The notes: generated by a model from the sequence alone, not told the origin. Positions 11,733-23,080 are shown, numbered from the stretch's first letter. The stretch is DNA of 64,000 nucleotides from Metellina segmentata (GCA_947359465.1 OX375876.1:80932359-80996358), one strand, 5' to 3'. Translations and numbers: made by a program.

Positions 11733-12213
11733 TTGAAAACCTCTGGGCCATGCAGCAACGAACGAAGATTTACAATTTAATAATTTTATCCTGATAAACT
11801 TTGGGGGTCGTGGTAGCCCGATTGGAAAGTGACGGACAGCCAACCAGATTGTTGTGAGTTCGATCCTCGTCTGTGCCATCCAAATATCGACGGGTAATAA
11901 AAGAGGCTTGGTGCACGTAAAATCTGTCGTGGCCTCTTAAGTCTCTTATGTTAGTGTAACGTGGAATTGCGGAGATTGGGGTGCCTTCTCAGGCGTTACT
12001 ACGCCATCTGACCGTGGTTCCAAACTACCCAGTTTGTCCTCGGATCTTTCTTTCAAGACTGATCCCGCACCTCTGCCAATAGCATTTTGTGTAGCTCCAG
12101 TACAAAGAAAATTAATTTCCTCCTTCGCTGATAAATTTTATGAGGACGAGAAAATGTCAGAAGCAAATTCGTGTCGTTCAGTGGATGATTGGTATATCAA
12201 CAGTAAAACTTAA
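11733..12213 (+). repeat. SINE-bearing repeat, left arm of an inverted pair
   Basis: This block is the reverse complement of about 16343-16810, including the SINE and the flanking sequence on both sides. The flank at 11733-11800 matches the tail of the mariner-type element at 16757-16810, so the SINE had already landed in that element before the two copies separated. Confidence 0.8.
11803..12126 (+). mobile_element. tRNA-derived SINE
   Basis: The head carries polymerase III-like promoter boxes: TGGTAGCCCGATTGG (A box) and GTGAGTTCGATCCTC (B box). A body with ATCTGTCGTGGCC, GCCATCTGACCGTGGTTC and GTCCTCGGATCTTTC follows. It is flanked by imperfect 10-11-bp duplications (CTGATAAACT at 11791 and CTGATAAATT at 12128). 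The same body recurs at 16421-16745 (-), 28433-28738, 52060-52220, 53670-53815 and 54195-54285. Confidence 0.8.
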
Positions 12214-12439
12214 AATTTATTATTAGACGAATAAGATGAAAGCGTGAATTAAACGTTCTTATAAAATTGAATACTAAATTTGTAGATTAAAACAGGAACC
12301 AAAGTTTCCACCATGCCCACGATCTGGTGCAAAACAGTGGACATTTACTGCGGTTTCGTTTGTAAGCAAATCCACATTGTGTCGTCATCCTTTGTGTATC
12401 AGATAAAAACCCCACGAGCTGGTGTTCTTACCTCATACA

Positions 12440-13130
12440 GTACGCTGTGAGGAAATGGAGAAAATACTTTCACTAATAGTCAGTATTGTGAGATGGTGCT
12501 TCTCTATGGCGAATGCTAACGCAATGCAGTCCAGGCTGCACGGACTTATGCTGTTCGGTTTCCAGATGCTCCACAGCCAACTTCGGCAATCATTGGAAAC
12601 GTTGTTCGACGTCTCAGAGACACAGGCTGTACTCGAAGTCTACCTCGTTCGGGGAGACCACGAATGTCTAGTAGAATACCAGCAGAAGACATACTGGCGT
12701 ACGCTTTAGCCCATCCCTACAGCAGTACTAGACAAATCAGCAACCAGACTGGCTTAGTACAAAGCCAAGTATGGCAAATATTGCACGACTATGGTGCACA
12801 TCCCTATCATGCGATTCCACAACAAGGTTTGTTACAAGGAGACCATCAGCGACGCTTCGACTGGTGAAATTGTGCATCGAACGAATTGGAAATTAGCCCA
12901 GAATTTTTATCAAACATATTATGGTCGGACGAGGTTAAGTTTCAATGAAACGGGATGCTGTATCGACGCAACACCCATTTCTGGGCAATAGAAAATCCCT
13001 CATGGGGAATTTCCGTCAGACAACAGGTGCAGTGGTCCGCGCATGTGTAGTGCGGAATTCGGAAGGATCCTCTTATAGGACCCGTGTTCTATACGGGTCA
13101 CTAAATGGACCGAAAATTTCTTGGTGTTAC
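12440..13130 (+). pseudogene. Mariner-type transposase, N-terminal half
   Basis: Across two frames the plus strand reads AIIGNVVRRLRDTG, then ILAYALAHPYSSTRQISNQT and VWQILHDYGAHPYH, a paired HTH DNA-binding region, followed by ILWSDEVKF with the first catalytic Asp and HFWAIENPSWG. This matches the arthropod transposases whose N-terminus is annotated in databases as DUF4817 and whose catalytic domain is mariner-like. Several frameshifts occur (about 12660, 12860 and 13000), and the C-terminal half with the second and third catalytic residues is missing. The minus-strand fragment at 29370-29927 is the complementary C-terminal half of a related family. Confidence 0.75.
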
Positions 13131-13204
13131 TCATCTGTGTCTTTTACTTTTCCAATGTGCCACACTGAATAACGCGCATTGGTTTCTGACGTATTCGCAT
13201 CTCA

Positions 13205-13815
13205 CTCATAGTTTATCAGGATAAAATTGTTGAATAGTAAATCTTCGTTCGTGGTTTTTAGAGAGTTCGTGGTTTTAACCGAGAGGTTTTTAATCGTATA
13301 TTTTAGTTGTTGCGCGAAAAAATTGGGATTCAGTTTTTTAGTCAGTCAGTTTTTTTTATTTTCTGGAATACGTTTTTCAGATGTTTTTTTTTTATTTGTC
13401 TTCTTTTTTTACTTTCTTTGTTGTTTGAATTTAAATTCGTCGCTGCATAACTCAGAAAAACTGAATGATAACACCGGAGAACACGTTTTTCAATTTCAGG
13501 ATGGTCATTTTTTTCAAGGCATGGAAAAGTTCACATTTCAATCGCGAATATCTCCGCCAGTTTTACAAATAACTCCATGAAAATCTTTTCCTGTGCCTCT
13601 ATTATTGTATTGCGTACATTTTTCGAATTGAACTTTTTGACCAATCTCCTTTAGTTTTTGAGTTTATTTTTTTTAGTTTCCTTATTTCACCGCTAAGAGC
13701 ACTGTAAGCTGTCTGAATAAATTGAGCATGGTCACTTTTCTGTAGGTACACGTTACTACACTGACTCTACGAGACGCGGTTTCAAAATTAAAGGGTTTAA
13801 AAGGACTTTACAGGT
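13205..13815 (+). repeat. Terminal region of the mariner-type element, copy 1
   Basis: This aligns directly with 16746-17335: GTTTATCAGGATAAAATT, GAGAACACGTTTTTCAATTT, CGCGAATATCTCCGCCAGT and the end TTTACAGGTC. In this copy the SINE is absent at AGTTTATCAG (13210-13219), which gives the empty target site. It ends abruptly at 13815 against an unrelated Tc1 fragment. Confidence 0.8.
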
Positions 13816-13819
13816 CGAT

Positions 13820-14390
13820 GTAATCCCGGTTCGTTTTGGGGACAGATGATAACCGCGTGCGGGTGTGGAGGCGACCTGGTGAACGGTACAATTCCACCCA
13901 CGCTGTCGCGCGACAAACTGCCTTCAGAGCAGGCGTAATGCTCAGGGGTTCATAGCCAATGACAGCCGGTCCACTCTAATTGTCGTACTTAGAACCTTAC
14001 GGGCCAGCGTTACGTTGATGACAATCTTCGACCCCGTGTGGGACATTTCCTAAATGGTCTTCCAGGGACAATTTTCGAGCAAGATAATGCTCGTCCGCAA
14101 ACAGCTCGAGTTGCTCAAGACTTCCTACGTTATGTTCTGACTCTACCATGGCCGGCCCGATCCCCGGACCTCTATAGGACCCTATAGAACATGTGTGGAA
14201 CCAGCTGAAACGCCAGATGTCGTCGTGTCATTCTGTACATGATTTGGAGGTGGCTGTTCTAGAATTTTGGGCTCATCAGCCCCAAGACAACATCAGACAT
14301 CTAATCAACCCGATGCCGGACCGTGTTGCGTCATGTATTGCAGCAAGCAGCGGTCCGACGCGCTATTGAAGTTGCACTGTATTTGGCTAA
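13820..14390 (+). pseudogene. Tc1-like transposase, C-terminal half
   Basis: The plus strand reads RVWRRPGERYNSTHA, GTIFEQDNARPQTARVAQDF (second catalytic Asp in EQDNARP), then LPWPARSPDL and, after a frameshift, text corresponding to the IEHVWDQLKRQM region and the terminal helices ending VAACIAARGG-like. The first catalytic Asp and the HTH region are missing. The left junction at about 13818 coincides exactly with the end of the adjacent repeat, so the truncation is a rearrangement boundary. It is inactive. Confidence 0.7.
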
Positions 14391-15024
14391 TTGTACCCAC
14401 TGTATTTGTTTAATTATCTTGATTTTGGGAACAAGTGATCTCTTATCTGTATCATTATGTGTATTAAATTTCATTTCAATCCGATGCTCCCTTCTTGGTG
14501 CACTATTTTCAATGTCCCTGAGTGTATTTATATATTTTCTTGTGCCTGACCAATTTTAATTAAGTAAAAATTCAAGATGTCTTTTTTTAAGCCTACTTTT
14601 AAAATTCAAATACCTTACACAAATATCATATGAATATTTTATCTGGTATATTTTGCCGTAGAATGTAACTGTGTATCACTCATTTCATTCAATTAATGAA
14701 ATGAAATATCTTCTTTTCGACTGAGATAGTGTTTGCTTTTTCTCATGGTATAGTTTCAGACTAATATATTCAATAATATATAATCTGGAGATTACATATT
14801 TTAGACAGCATATAAAATGATGAACAACGCTGAATGTTTTCAAAACTTCAGGTTTTACATTATTTATAAATGAAGCTCTCCTATCTTAAAAAAAAATTCC
14901 TTTGTATTTGTAACAGATTGGCACAATTCATTTGTAAAGGGTGTCCCTAAATTTACACAAGATTTGAATTTTGCGAAAAACAACCCCCCCCCCCTCTTAT
15001 TCAGTTGAGAAAAATCTTTCTAAT
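14391..15024. other. AT-rich spacer with a poly-C run
   Basis: I see no supported gene. A cytosine homopolymer lies at about 14983-14994, next to GTGTCCCTAAATTTACAC, which resembles a decayed transposon end. Confidence 0.35.
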
Positions 15025-15249
15025 GTACACTCTATTACAAAAAAAATCGACGCACCAAGAAGGAATCATCCGATTGCTTTGAAATTACGTATGCAAATGA
15101 TTGAAATTTGGTGTCCAACGAATGAATAGTGCGATCTCCAGCGTATCGGAACTGCGCATCCAGCAGATGTGTACAAAGAGTTGTTCTTGAACTGTTGTTA
15201 AAAATTTCTGCTGCATTGCGATTTAGGATACCTTTCAATGACTGAAAAA

Positions 15250-16341
15250 ATGCCTCGCCGCAGGATTCGAGCTCATTACGAGCAACTTTCAGAGTTTGAA
15301 AGAGGTCGTATCATTGGATTGAAAAAAGCAGGTTGGGCAAATTGGAGAATCGCTCGTCATGTGAGTCGAAGCGATGCGGCGTTTTGAAGATGCTGGCAAG
15401 AGTGGGTGGACAATGGCAGTTTTCAGCGTCATGATGGTAGCGGTAGAAATAGGGCCACAGCAGATCGCGAGGACAGAGTGATTGTCTCGATCAGCTGTCA
15501 CAGCGCCAGTTGCGTGTCTTACGTGAACTGGCTCCTAGTTGGAGACTGTTGTGTGGACGATTCTATTTAGGACCGTAGGTAGGTCGGTAGGTATTCTCGT
15601 GAAAAGCGAATCGATTCTTGAATTCAATTACTTTTGCAATATGTTAGGCGACATGAATGTGAGTATAATGGGCTTCCGTTTGTGTAGGTGCTTCAAAAAT
15701 TCGTATATCCTTTTTCGTGTTTCTTTTTCTTGTGTTTTGAGTGAGTCTTTCTTTTAAGGTAGTTTTTATAATTGCTTCGAACAAAATGCTACACAAAAAC
15801 ACACCCCGTCATCACAGTTTTACCGTCGTTCCACTCGTGATTGCAATCGAATAATATTTAAAAATCATTCATTCAATAAATCTGCTTCAAAATCATTGAA
15901 GACACGAAAAAAGACAACCAGACACACAAATAAATAATAATAGTTAACTCTGACTGTAGAAACAAGTTACAAAAGTATCGAATTTAAGAATCGATTCACT
16001 TTTCTCGAGCTTAATATCGACCTACCTACGGTCTTAAATAGAATCGTCCACACAACTGTATCTGTGACTCGGAGCCAGTTCAGCAAAGACACGCTAGTTC
16101 ACAGCGCCTGATTCATCGCTATCAACCACCAGTCGTGCGACCCACACACGAGTGCTCACCATGACCATTCACAGACGGCTGAGAGAGCGAAATCTACGTT
16201 CGTACCGACCGTTACGCCACCTGCCACTCACGCCTGCACACTGTCGAGCCAGATTACAGTGTTGTTTGACTCGATCAAGCTGGAATGATGCTGACTGGGG
16301 ACCTATAGTCTTTAGCGACGAATCCCGCATCCAGTGTGTCC
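15250..16341 (+). pseudogene. Tc1-like transposase interrupted by a MITE
   Basis: From the ATG at 15250 the chain reads MPRRRIRAHYEQLSEFERG and IIGLKKAGWANWRIARHVSR, the first HTH of a Tc1 transposase, with an in-frame stop near 15386. Coding resumes after the insert at 16109 and reads MTIHRRLRERNLRSYRPLRH (second HTH) and IVFSDESRIQ with the first catalytic Asp. The protein then stops at a rearrangement junction, so the second Asp and the Glu are lost. The reading frame before and after the MITE can be followed directly, which fixes the insertion point within the linker between the two HTH motifs. Confidence 0.8.
15508..16099. mobile_element. MULE-like MITE with long TIRs and a 9-bp target duplication
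   Basis: The 592-bp insert is bounded by the identical 9-mer CACAGCGCC at 15499-15507 and 16100-16108. Its ends are inverted repeats well over 100 bp long: the left end includes GCGTGTCTTACGTGAACTGG and TGTGGACGATTCTATTTAGG, and the right end is their reverse complement with few mismatches. Nine-bp duplications and long TIRs are the hallmark of Mutator-like elements. No transposase is encoded. A partial relative lies at 34831-34905. Confidence 0.8.
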
Positions 16342-16420
16342 CGACTGTTGATATACCAATCATCCACTGAACAACACGCATTTGTTTCTGACATTTTCTC
16401 GTCCGCTTTAAGTTTATCAG

Positions 16421-16745
16421 AGAAGAGGGAAATTAATTTTCTTTGTACTGGAGCTAAACAACGTGCTATTGGCAACGGTGCGGGATCAATCTTGAAAGAA
16501 AGATCCGAGGACAAACTGCGTAGTTTGGAACCACAGTCAGATGGCGAAGTAACGCCTGAGAAGGCACCCCAATCTCCGCAATTCCACATTAATCCAACGC
16601 GAGGACTTAAGAGGCCACGACAGATTTTGCGTGTCACAAGCCCCTCGTTTACCCGTCGGTATTGGGATGGCACAGACGAGGATCGAACTCACAACCCTCT
16701 GGCCGGCAGTCCGTCACTTTACCAATCGGGCTACCCCGGCCCCCA
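16421..16745 (-). mobile_element. tRNA-derived SINE (minus) with an 11-bp target duplication
   Basis: This is the reverse complement of the SINE at 11803-12126. The direct repeat AAGTTTATCAG lies at 16410-16420 and 16746-16756. The B-box-like GAGTTCGATCCTC is at about 16679-16691 on the minus strand. The paralogous site without SINE is at 13210-13219. Confidence 0.85.
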
Positions 16746-17335
16746 AAGTTTATCAGGATAAAATTATAAAATAATAAATCTTCGTTTGTGGCTGCATGGT
16801 CCAGAGGTTTTCATTTGTGTATTTTAGTTGTTGCACGAAAATTTGTGATTTCAGATAGTCAGTTTTTTTTATTTTGCGTAGTACGTTTTTCAGATGTGTT
16901 TTTTTGCTTATCTTTTTTTAGTTTCTTTGAGTGTAAATTCGTTTTTGCTTAACTCATAAAAACTGAATGATAACACAGGAGAACACGTTTTTCAATTTCA
17001 GGAAGGTCCCTTTTTCAAGGCATGAAAAAGTTCAAATTTCAATCGCGAATATCTCCGCCAGTGTTACAGATAGCTCCTTGAATTTTTTTTTCTGTGCCTT
17101 CATTATTGTATTGGGTACATTTTTCTAATTGAACTTTTTGGCCAATCTTCTTTAGTTTTCGAGTTATTTTTTAACTTCCTTATTTTACCGCTAGGAGCTC
17201 AGTAAGCGGTCTCAACAAATATGGTCATGGTCTCTCATGGTCACTTTACTGTAGGTACACCCTACTACCTTGACTCTACGGGACGCTGTTTCAAAATTAA
17301 AGGGCTTAAAAGGTCTTTACAGGTCACCCTGTATA
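16746..17335 (+). repeat. Terminal region of the mariner-type element, copy 2
   Basis: This is a direct copy of 13205-13815 with a more complete end: TTTACAGGTCACCCTGTA. The reverse complement starts TACAGGGTGACCTGTAAAGA, the CAGGGTG-type terminus of many Tc1/mariner elements, including the one at 29193. No transposase lies between this end and a matching partner. Confidence 0.7.
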
Positions 17336-17339
17336 GATC

Positions 17340-19060
17340 AAGGGCTCAACACTTGAAGAACTAGCCAAGCAATTTCGAGAAGTTCTTTACCGTCCCTCTA
17401 AGGCTGGGTTGCGCCTAAACCAAGAAAAGTGAATCATTGGAGCCTCAAACATTGAGTTCTTAGGGTATAAAATTAACGAGAAAGGCATCCAACTTACGAA
17501 TGATAAAGTAAAATCCATTCAAGAAGCCCCTACAACAACCAAGAAAGAGGAACTTCAAGCATATTTAGGCCTATTGAACGTTTACCATTTGTTTTTGAAG
17601 GATAAAGCGACAGTGGCAGAACCTCTTCATCGCTTGCTTGACAAGGGAGCAGTATGGAAATGGGAGAAAAGTCACAAGGAAGCCTTCAAGAAGGTGAAAA
17701 CACTCCTGCCGATTCGCTCCTCGTTCATTTTGATTAAAGGAAGCCGATCATCCTGACATGTGATGCTTTTGAGTATGGATTTGGAGCCGCGCTAAGTCAT
17801 CAATTTATCAGAGGGAGTAGAAGCAACCGGTGCATTTTATTCAAGAACAACGAATTTAACTGAATGCGATACGCCCAGATCGACAAAGAGGCCTTAGCTG
17901 TCAAACAGGGCGTTAGGAAGTTTCTCAACTACCTCTATGTGCAAAAATTTGAAATTTGAACTGATCACAAGCCTCTGCTAGGCCTGTTGACCAGATATAA
18001 GCCGATCCCATCCATGCTGTCCCCAAGAACGCAGCTATGGTCCGTTACACAAAGATTATGATTATCATCTAGTGCACCAACCAGGCAAGTCAATCTCAAA
18101 TGCAGATGGACTTAGTCGTTTACCTGACCCACAGATAATTAATAGTGATACTGTCCCCAACGAAGTATTACTCCTTGAGTCTTTAGATAAGCCCCCTCTA
18201 GCAGCTAAAGACATTGCACGTATGACCACCCATGATCCTGTCCTAGCCCGAGTGCTCAACTGGGTTCTAAAGGGATGGCCAACAGAAAAACCAACTGCAG
18301 ACTTCACTCCCTATTTCCAACGACAACTAGAAATCTCAGCTCAGAAAGGATGTCTCTTTTGGAGATGCAGGGTCATAATACCTAAGAAGGCAAATGGCCT
18401 TGCTACGAGTTACATGTGATGGCCAAATATGGATAAACAAATTGAAGAGACAGAGTGAATGGATGCAACATTTGCCAACTAACTTCACATGCCCCTCTTC
18501 AGACCCATTGTACATGGGAGCACACAAAGACACCATGGTCAAGACTTCACATCGACCATGCTGGACCATTTCAAGTATTACTATTTCTCATCTTCGTGGA
18601 TTCCTACTCAAAATGGCTTGAAGTTGTTCGAGTGTCATCCACAGATTCGGCATGTAAGATTGAGGCCTTGAGGAAGCTCTTAAGCACACACGGCATCCCA
18701 GACACCATACTGTCAGATAATGGAATCGGGTTCACGTCATCTGAATTTAAAGAGTTTATGGTTAAAAATGGAATCTGCCATGTGTTAACTGCCCCAAGAT
18801 GGTGCAAACGACGAAAGACGCTCTCCGAAGAATTGTCTCTGCAAATTAAGTTTCAGATTGGCCTCATTCCTTTCAGCCCAACACGTAACACGACTACAAA
18901 AGTTTCGCCAGCGGAACTTTTATGAACCGCCGCTTGAAAACCTGTTTGGACAGACTGCACCCAGATTTTGCGAAGCCTACTCAAGATGCAAATCTTTTTA
19001 ACCCAAGGTTTCGTATGTTCACACCGCTAGATTCTGTGTACAATTCGAAATACTTGTTAT
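17340..19060 (+). pseudogene. Ty3/gypsy pol relic: RT tail, RNase H, integrase
   Basis: Frames in order give the RT thumb and connection (EFLGYKINEKGIQLT, LQAYLGLLNVYHLFLKD), RNase H (ILTCDAFEYGFGAALSHQF with the first Asp, YAQIDKEALAV with the Glu, TDHKPL with a later Asp), a linker HQPGKSISNADGLSRLP, and the integrase core (LHIDHAGPFQ with the first Asp, LSDNGIGFTSSEFKEF with the second Asp). The catalytic Glu region (GxxER) is lost: after LTAPRW the sequence continues in another frame. Stops occur in RNase H at about 17870, 17958 and elsewhere, and the RT palm with its YxDD box is absent. It is a truncated, dead element. Confidence 0.8.
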
Positions 19061-19829
19061 CTAACTGTCCTGGGTATCTGTAGTACTAACGCATCCTTGA
19101 GAATACGTAACAAAATCATCTTTGCGGAAAAGTAATACTATTTTTATGGAAAACATTTTTTAGGCTTTGCATCAGAAAATATCGACGACGCCAACAAAAC
19201 GGAACATCCAAAAAACTGTTCTGCTACACCAGCAATGGAATAATTCGTCCCTACATTCCAGTTTCCCATCGACGACCTATTTTCGACACACTGCATTGCA
19301 TGTCTTTCTTTCTTACTTTCTTTGTCGGAGGAACACTCCCCATCTTTCTCACCCATGCTAGCGGATATATAGGATCGCACAGAAGTGCTTAGGGAGGTCC
19401 TCGAATGGAAAAAAAAGGGAGGGTTATGTGTCCCGGTACAGGCTCAACCCCGTATATGCCAGTGCTCAAAGCCCAAATCTTGTCATGCCTTTACTGAAAG
19501 ACCGTCAATGGGACCTATTCATCGCTCGACAACCTCGAATCGTGAGTCAAGCTGGGTTTTGTTCTCATCATCGAGTTGGGAGCGCGTGCTCTCGGTGGAT
19601 GATCGAGATGCCTCCCAGAGGCTTCTACTAGGAAGGCGCCCCCTCCTCAGTAGCCCAGCGGCACAGCAGCCTGTCTCACAATCTATAATCCAGTAACGTA
19701 GGTTGTAGCAACAGTTACCATCCTCTTTGACGCATTGTAGACACTGCCTTCTACCAGATAGCCTTGGAAAATCGTAAGCTTCTAGGCTCAGCGACACATC
19801 TAGTTACCAGGAGCCACTACAGGAATTCG
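19061..19829. other. Junction region between two gypsy-type fragments
   Basis: A purine tract AAAAAAAAGGGAGGG at about 19409 followed by TTATGTGTCCCGG may be a polypurine tract and LTR start, but no matching LTR end was identified. Short ORFs on both strands show no family resemblance. Confidence 0.3.
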
Positions 19830-20245
19830 TGGATAAGCTACGCCACTTATTCCAGGACTTGCGACCTCGATCTACCAATCATCATGACAGGCGAAACTTT
19901 TTCGTTCACCACGAACACAAAAAGTCTTCGCACGTTTGCGTTCGTCGCGACTCTGTCAGGAAACCACTACAGCCACCTTATGATGGACCACTCAAGGTTC
20001 TGAAAAGCTGGACAAACATTACAACTTGAAAGGTGTGAGGTAAGGAACTTACAATTTCAATCGATAGGCTCAAGCCTGCCTTCGGTGTACCACTTGATGA
20101 TCCCTCTTTGCTTCCTGAATATCTTCATAGAAAATGTGAGAATATTCTAGAACTCGCATCTAGACCTCTAGAGAGACGCACTCGGGCCGGACACCGTATA
20201 ACTTTCCCAGTACGTTTCGTATCAGAACCCTGATACTGGAGGAGG
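19830..20245 (+). pseudogene. Ty3/gypsy integrase C-terminal fragment
   Basis: The frames read LRHLFQDLRPRSTNHHDRRN, HVCVRRDSVRKPLQPPYDGP, then ISIDRLKPAFGVPLDD and a tail with RTRAGHRITFPVRF. This is the C-terminal integrase domain (GPF/Y-like module: FVR.D.V..PLQPPYDGP.KV) and the RSGR..RF tail typical of arthropod gypsy elements. There is a frameshift near 20025. The 3' LTR follows directly (20250). Confidence 0.75.
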
Positions 20246-20249
20246 AGTA

Positions 20250-20567
20250 TGCAGCGATTCCTCTTAACTGTCCGACTAACCGTAACCGGTTGTGCAAGCA
20301 CAGAGATCGTACTGACCACACTGCGCGTATGTTTGTTGGTTTTAGAACGTTGACAGGAAAGACTTAACCGACTAACTGTATCCGCAACTACTTGCAGATA
20401 TATAAATGTAAACGTATCTGCTATACGCAGAAGAGACTACGACTGGATACGAGTCAGTGTAACAACTCTTGCACGTGTCGCGTTTAGTAGTCTCGTTATG
20501 AAGATATTTCTATATGGTGTTTATTAATATAATAAATGTTGAATTCTATAATCCGAATTATTATTCA
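20250..20567 (+). repeat. 3' LTR of the gypsy element
   Basis: A polypurine tract GGAGGAGGAG at 20238-20247 immediately precedes TGCAGCG. Inside are TATATAAAT (about 20398), a likely transcription start region, and the polyadenylation signal AATAAA at 20531-20536. The proposed end TTATTATTCA gives TG...CA termini. No 5' partner lies in the window. Confidence 0.6.
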
Positions 20568-20899
20568 CCAAACCATGGTGCAAATCTATCTTTTTCAAGA
20601 AAAGTGATACATTTTTTATCTTACTTGAAGGGGGAATCTTACTTCGGAGTTCGTCCACACACCCTTGATTTCGTCTCCAAACTCTAAACTCTGAATGTCC
20701 TTAACAAGAAAAACTTCTGCTGACTAAATCGCCTCATTGCTGAGATTACCATTTCTCCTTCGAGATGCTTTACACAGTTATTGACAAATCTAAAAATGCA
20801 AGATAAAACTCGTACAGTTTTTAAATATTTGTTACTAATTTTAAATAAATAATCCAAGACATTTGGAACAATGCTAAGATACATTGTTATGTTAGAATC

Positions 20900-22760
20900 A
20901 TCAGACAGCTCCCAGTTCTTTTCCATCTCGGCAAGATACCCCCTTTTCTGGCACACAATGATCCTCTTCTATGCTAGGTAGATCACGAGATGCAAGGAAA
21001 TAAGGGCCCTTCCACCACATGGAATTGTCCAAAAGGGAATCAGCACTGATACCTTTAGTCACAAGATCGCCAGGATTGTCTTTTCCGGGACAGTGATACC
21101 AAGAGTTTGGATCAGTTATGGTTTTTATCTCATTCACTCGATTTGCTACAAACTGTTTCCATCTTTTGATTCAGTAAAGGGTTATATTTTAATCAGTCCA
21201 GTAATATACTGTTGATTGTTTTTCATATCTACGATTTTCGTGATCTTGACAGTTAAACGTGCAGCTAATAAAGCTCCAAGAACCTATAATCAAGGTAGCG
21301 TCATCTTTTTAAGAGGGGCAGTTCGACTTTTTGATGCAACAAGATTTACTTCAATGCCATCCTCCTTCAACACTCGTATGTATACGGTTACACCATATGC
21401 TTTTTTAGAACAATCACAGAAGATGTGAATTTGGACTACATCACTGAATTCTTCCTTTGTGGAGTTCAGGACAATTCTGGGAATTCTTAATTCTATTAGT
21501 CTCGGAAGCTCCGAACACCATCATAGCCATTCTCTTTCTATATCGAGTGTCAAGTCTCCATCCCACGGAATTTTCCTTACCCAGAACTCTTCGAAAAGAC
21601 ACTTCACGCGGATGGTAAATGGTGTCAACATTCCCAAGAGATCGAAAATTTTACCCACAGCTTGCAAAAAAATCTCTTTGTTGACAAGAATTCCAGTAAG
21701 CTCTGAATTTCCAAAGTGAGGTAATCTTCTACGGAATTCCATGCAATTCCTAGGAACTTTACCAAATTGGATCCTAAATTGACGAAGTTATGTTGAAGTT
21801 GAGTGTCGAATCCTTTTTCCTTTCATAGATTCAATAAGTTGGCATCATTAGTAATCATTTTCCTTAAAGTCATTCCTGCCTTTTCCATTATCTCTTTAGC
21901 ATTGCAAGAGACTTCGATGACGTTTTGGAAGTTGTCTTCTCCCGTAATGGGGGGGGGGGGGGAAGTCGTCAACGTAGAGGAAATGTTTAAGGAGCTTTAC
22001 GGCGTTTGGACACTCACTGCTGAACTGTTATGCATGTTTTCTTAATGTAGCAGGCAACAAGAAAGGGCTGACCTTCAGTACGAAGAGAACGCGCATTAAT
22101 CGATAAATCAGCACACTTTTACAATCTTCACCTTTTTTATCAGCATACAGAAAGCGCACCGCATCTCAATCCTTTTTAGCTAAAGGTATTTGAAAATACG
22201 CCTTTTTGACATCAGATGACAAGGCAACTTTGTGCAATCTAAAACTAATTAAAATGTCCAGAAGATTTGGGTTGAGATTTGGGCCTGGCCACAAACAGTC
22301 GCTTAAAGATAAACGACCGCTATATTGAGAGCTGGAGTCGCACACGATTTAGTTTTTGTAGTAAGACTGTCTTGTTTGTATACAGCTTGGTGTGGCAAGT
22401 AGTAAATAGATCTGTATACCACCTTTTGGTCATTTGTTTCTTTGACACGTTCAATTATTCCTTGTTGTAAGTAATCGTTAGTAGTTTCAGAGTATTGGAA
22501 ATACAACTCTTCATTTTGACGGCAAACTTTGTATGTGCTGTTTTGCTACAGTAAAGTTGTCGATTAATTCTTCCCAATCCCTTTTTCAGGGCAGTTCTAA
22601 CTTGTAACTACCAATGCGAAAAATTGTGGTTCGTTGGAAGACTTCCATAGCCTGATCTTCCTCTGTTAATTTAGGATCAGCATGTTTAATGCCAATGGAT
22701 TACAGTTCCTAAAAGCCTTTAAAATTATCGTCTAATGTTTCATATTCTCTAATTAGACAT
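20900..22760 (-). pseudogene. BEL/Pao pol relic: RT and RNase H
   Basis: Read on the minus strand: DYLQQGIIERVKETNDQ and YLPHQAVYKQDSLTTKTKS (RT fingers, about 22480-22310), LNDCLWPGPNLNPNLLDI-like text, the palm YVDDF box (21962-21976), then a separate frame with VIEVSCNAKEIMEKAGMTLR, a connection region (FLGIAWNS, AVGKIFDLLGMLTPFTIRVK), RNase H (IFCDCSKKAYGVTVYIRV; VASKSRTAPLKKMTLPRLEL) and GKDNPGDLVTKGISADSLL at 21100-21000. That order and the PRLELLAALL motif define the BEL/Pao superfamily. Stops and frameshifts are frequent and gag, protease and integrase are absent. Confidence 0.85.
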
Positions 22761-22844
22761 CAAAGTGTCTTGTTCGATGGTTGAACTTCTTTAAGAGTCC
22801 CGATGGAAAACCATCCGAAAACGGAATCTTGCATAAAAAGTAAC

Positions 22845-23080
22845 CACCGTCATAGGATTGAAAACTCGCTTTTTTTTACTCAATTCTTAGATGATTTCAC
22901 GAGAAAGTACGGATAAAAAATTTCAAAATTGACATGGTTTATTCAAAATTGTACAGAAAACAAGACGAAGAAGATTTTTTTCTCGATGCGGTTATTAGTT
23001 TAGGGTTTATTAAGTGTGAAATTTAAAAGAGCGAAATTTATAACATATGCGAGCAAAAGACGTGCGGTTTTTTTTTTAAT
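22845..23080 (-). mobile_element. Helitron-like fragment (same family as 28153 and 50013)
   Basis: The reverse complement matches the region near the far end of the two longer elements: CACTTAATAAACCCTAAACT, AATAACCGCATCG, TCTTGTTTTCTGTAC and ACTTTCTCGTGAAA. The terminal tract itself is not preserved. Confidence 0.7.

Larger units (their letters stand above)
15025..16341 (+). mobile_element. Tc1-like transposon, right-truncated and interrupted
   Basis: The left end reads CACTCTATTACAAAAAAAAT after TA, a typical Tc1-like TIR, followed by CGACGCACCAAGAAGGA. The element is split by a MITE at 15508-16099 and ends abruptly at about 16341, where the SINE-bearing inverted repeat begins. No right TIR is present. 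Confidence 0.8.

Noticed and set aside
11803..11885. Functional tRNA gene
   Set aside because: A and B boxes are recognisable but no cloverleaf can be folded and a SINE body follows; same for 28440-28500.
19519..19797. 92-codon minus-strand ORF
   Set aside because: No family resemblance; lies in junction sequence between gypsy fragments.
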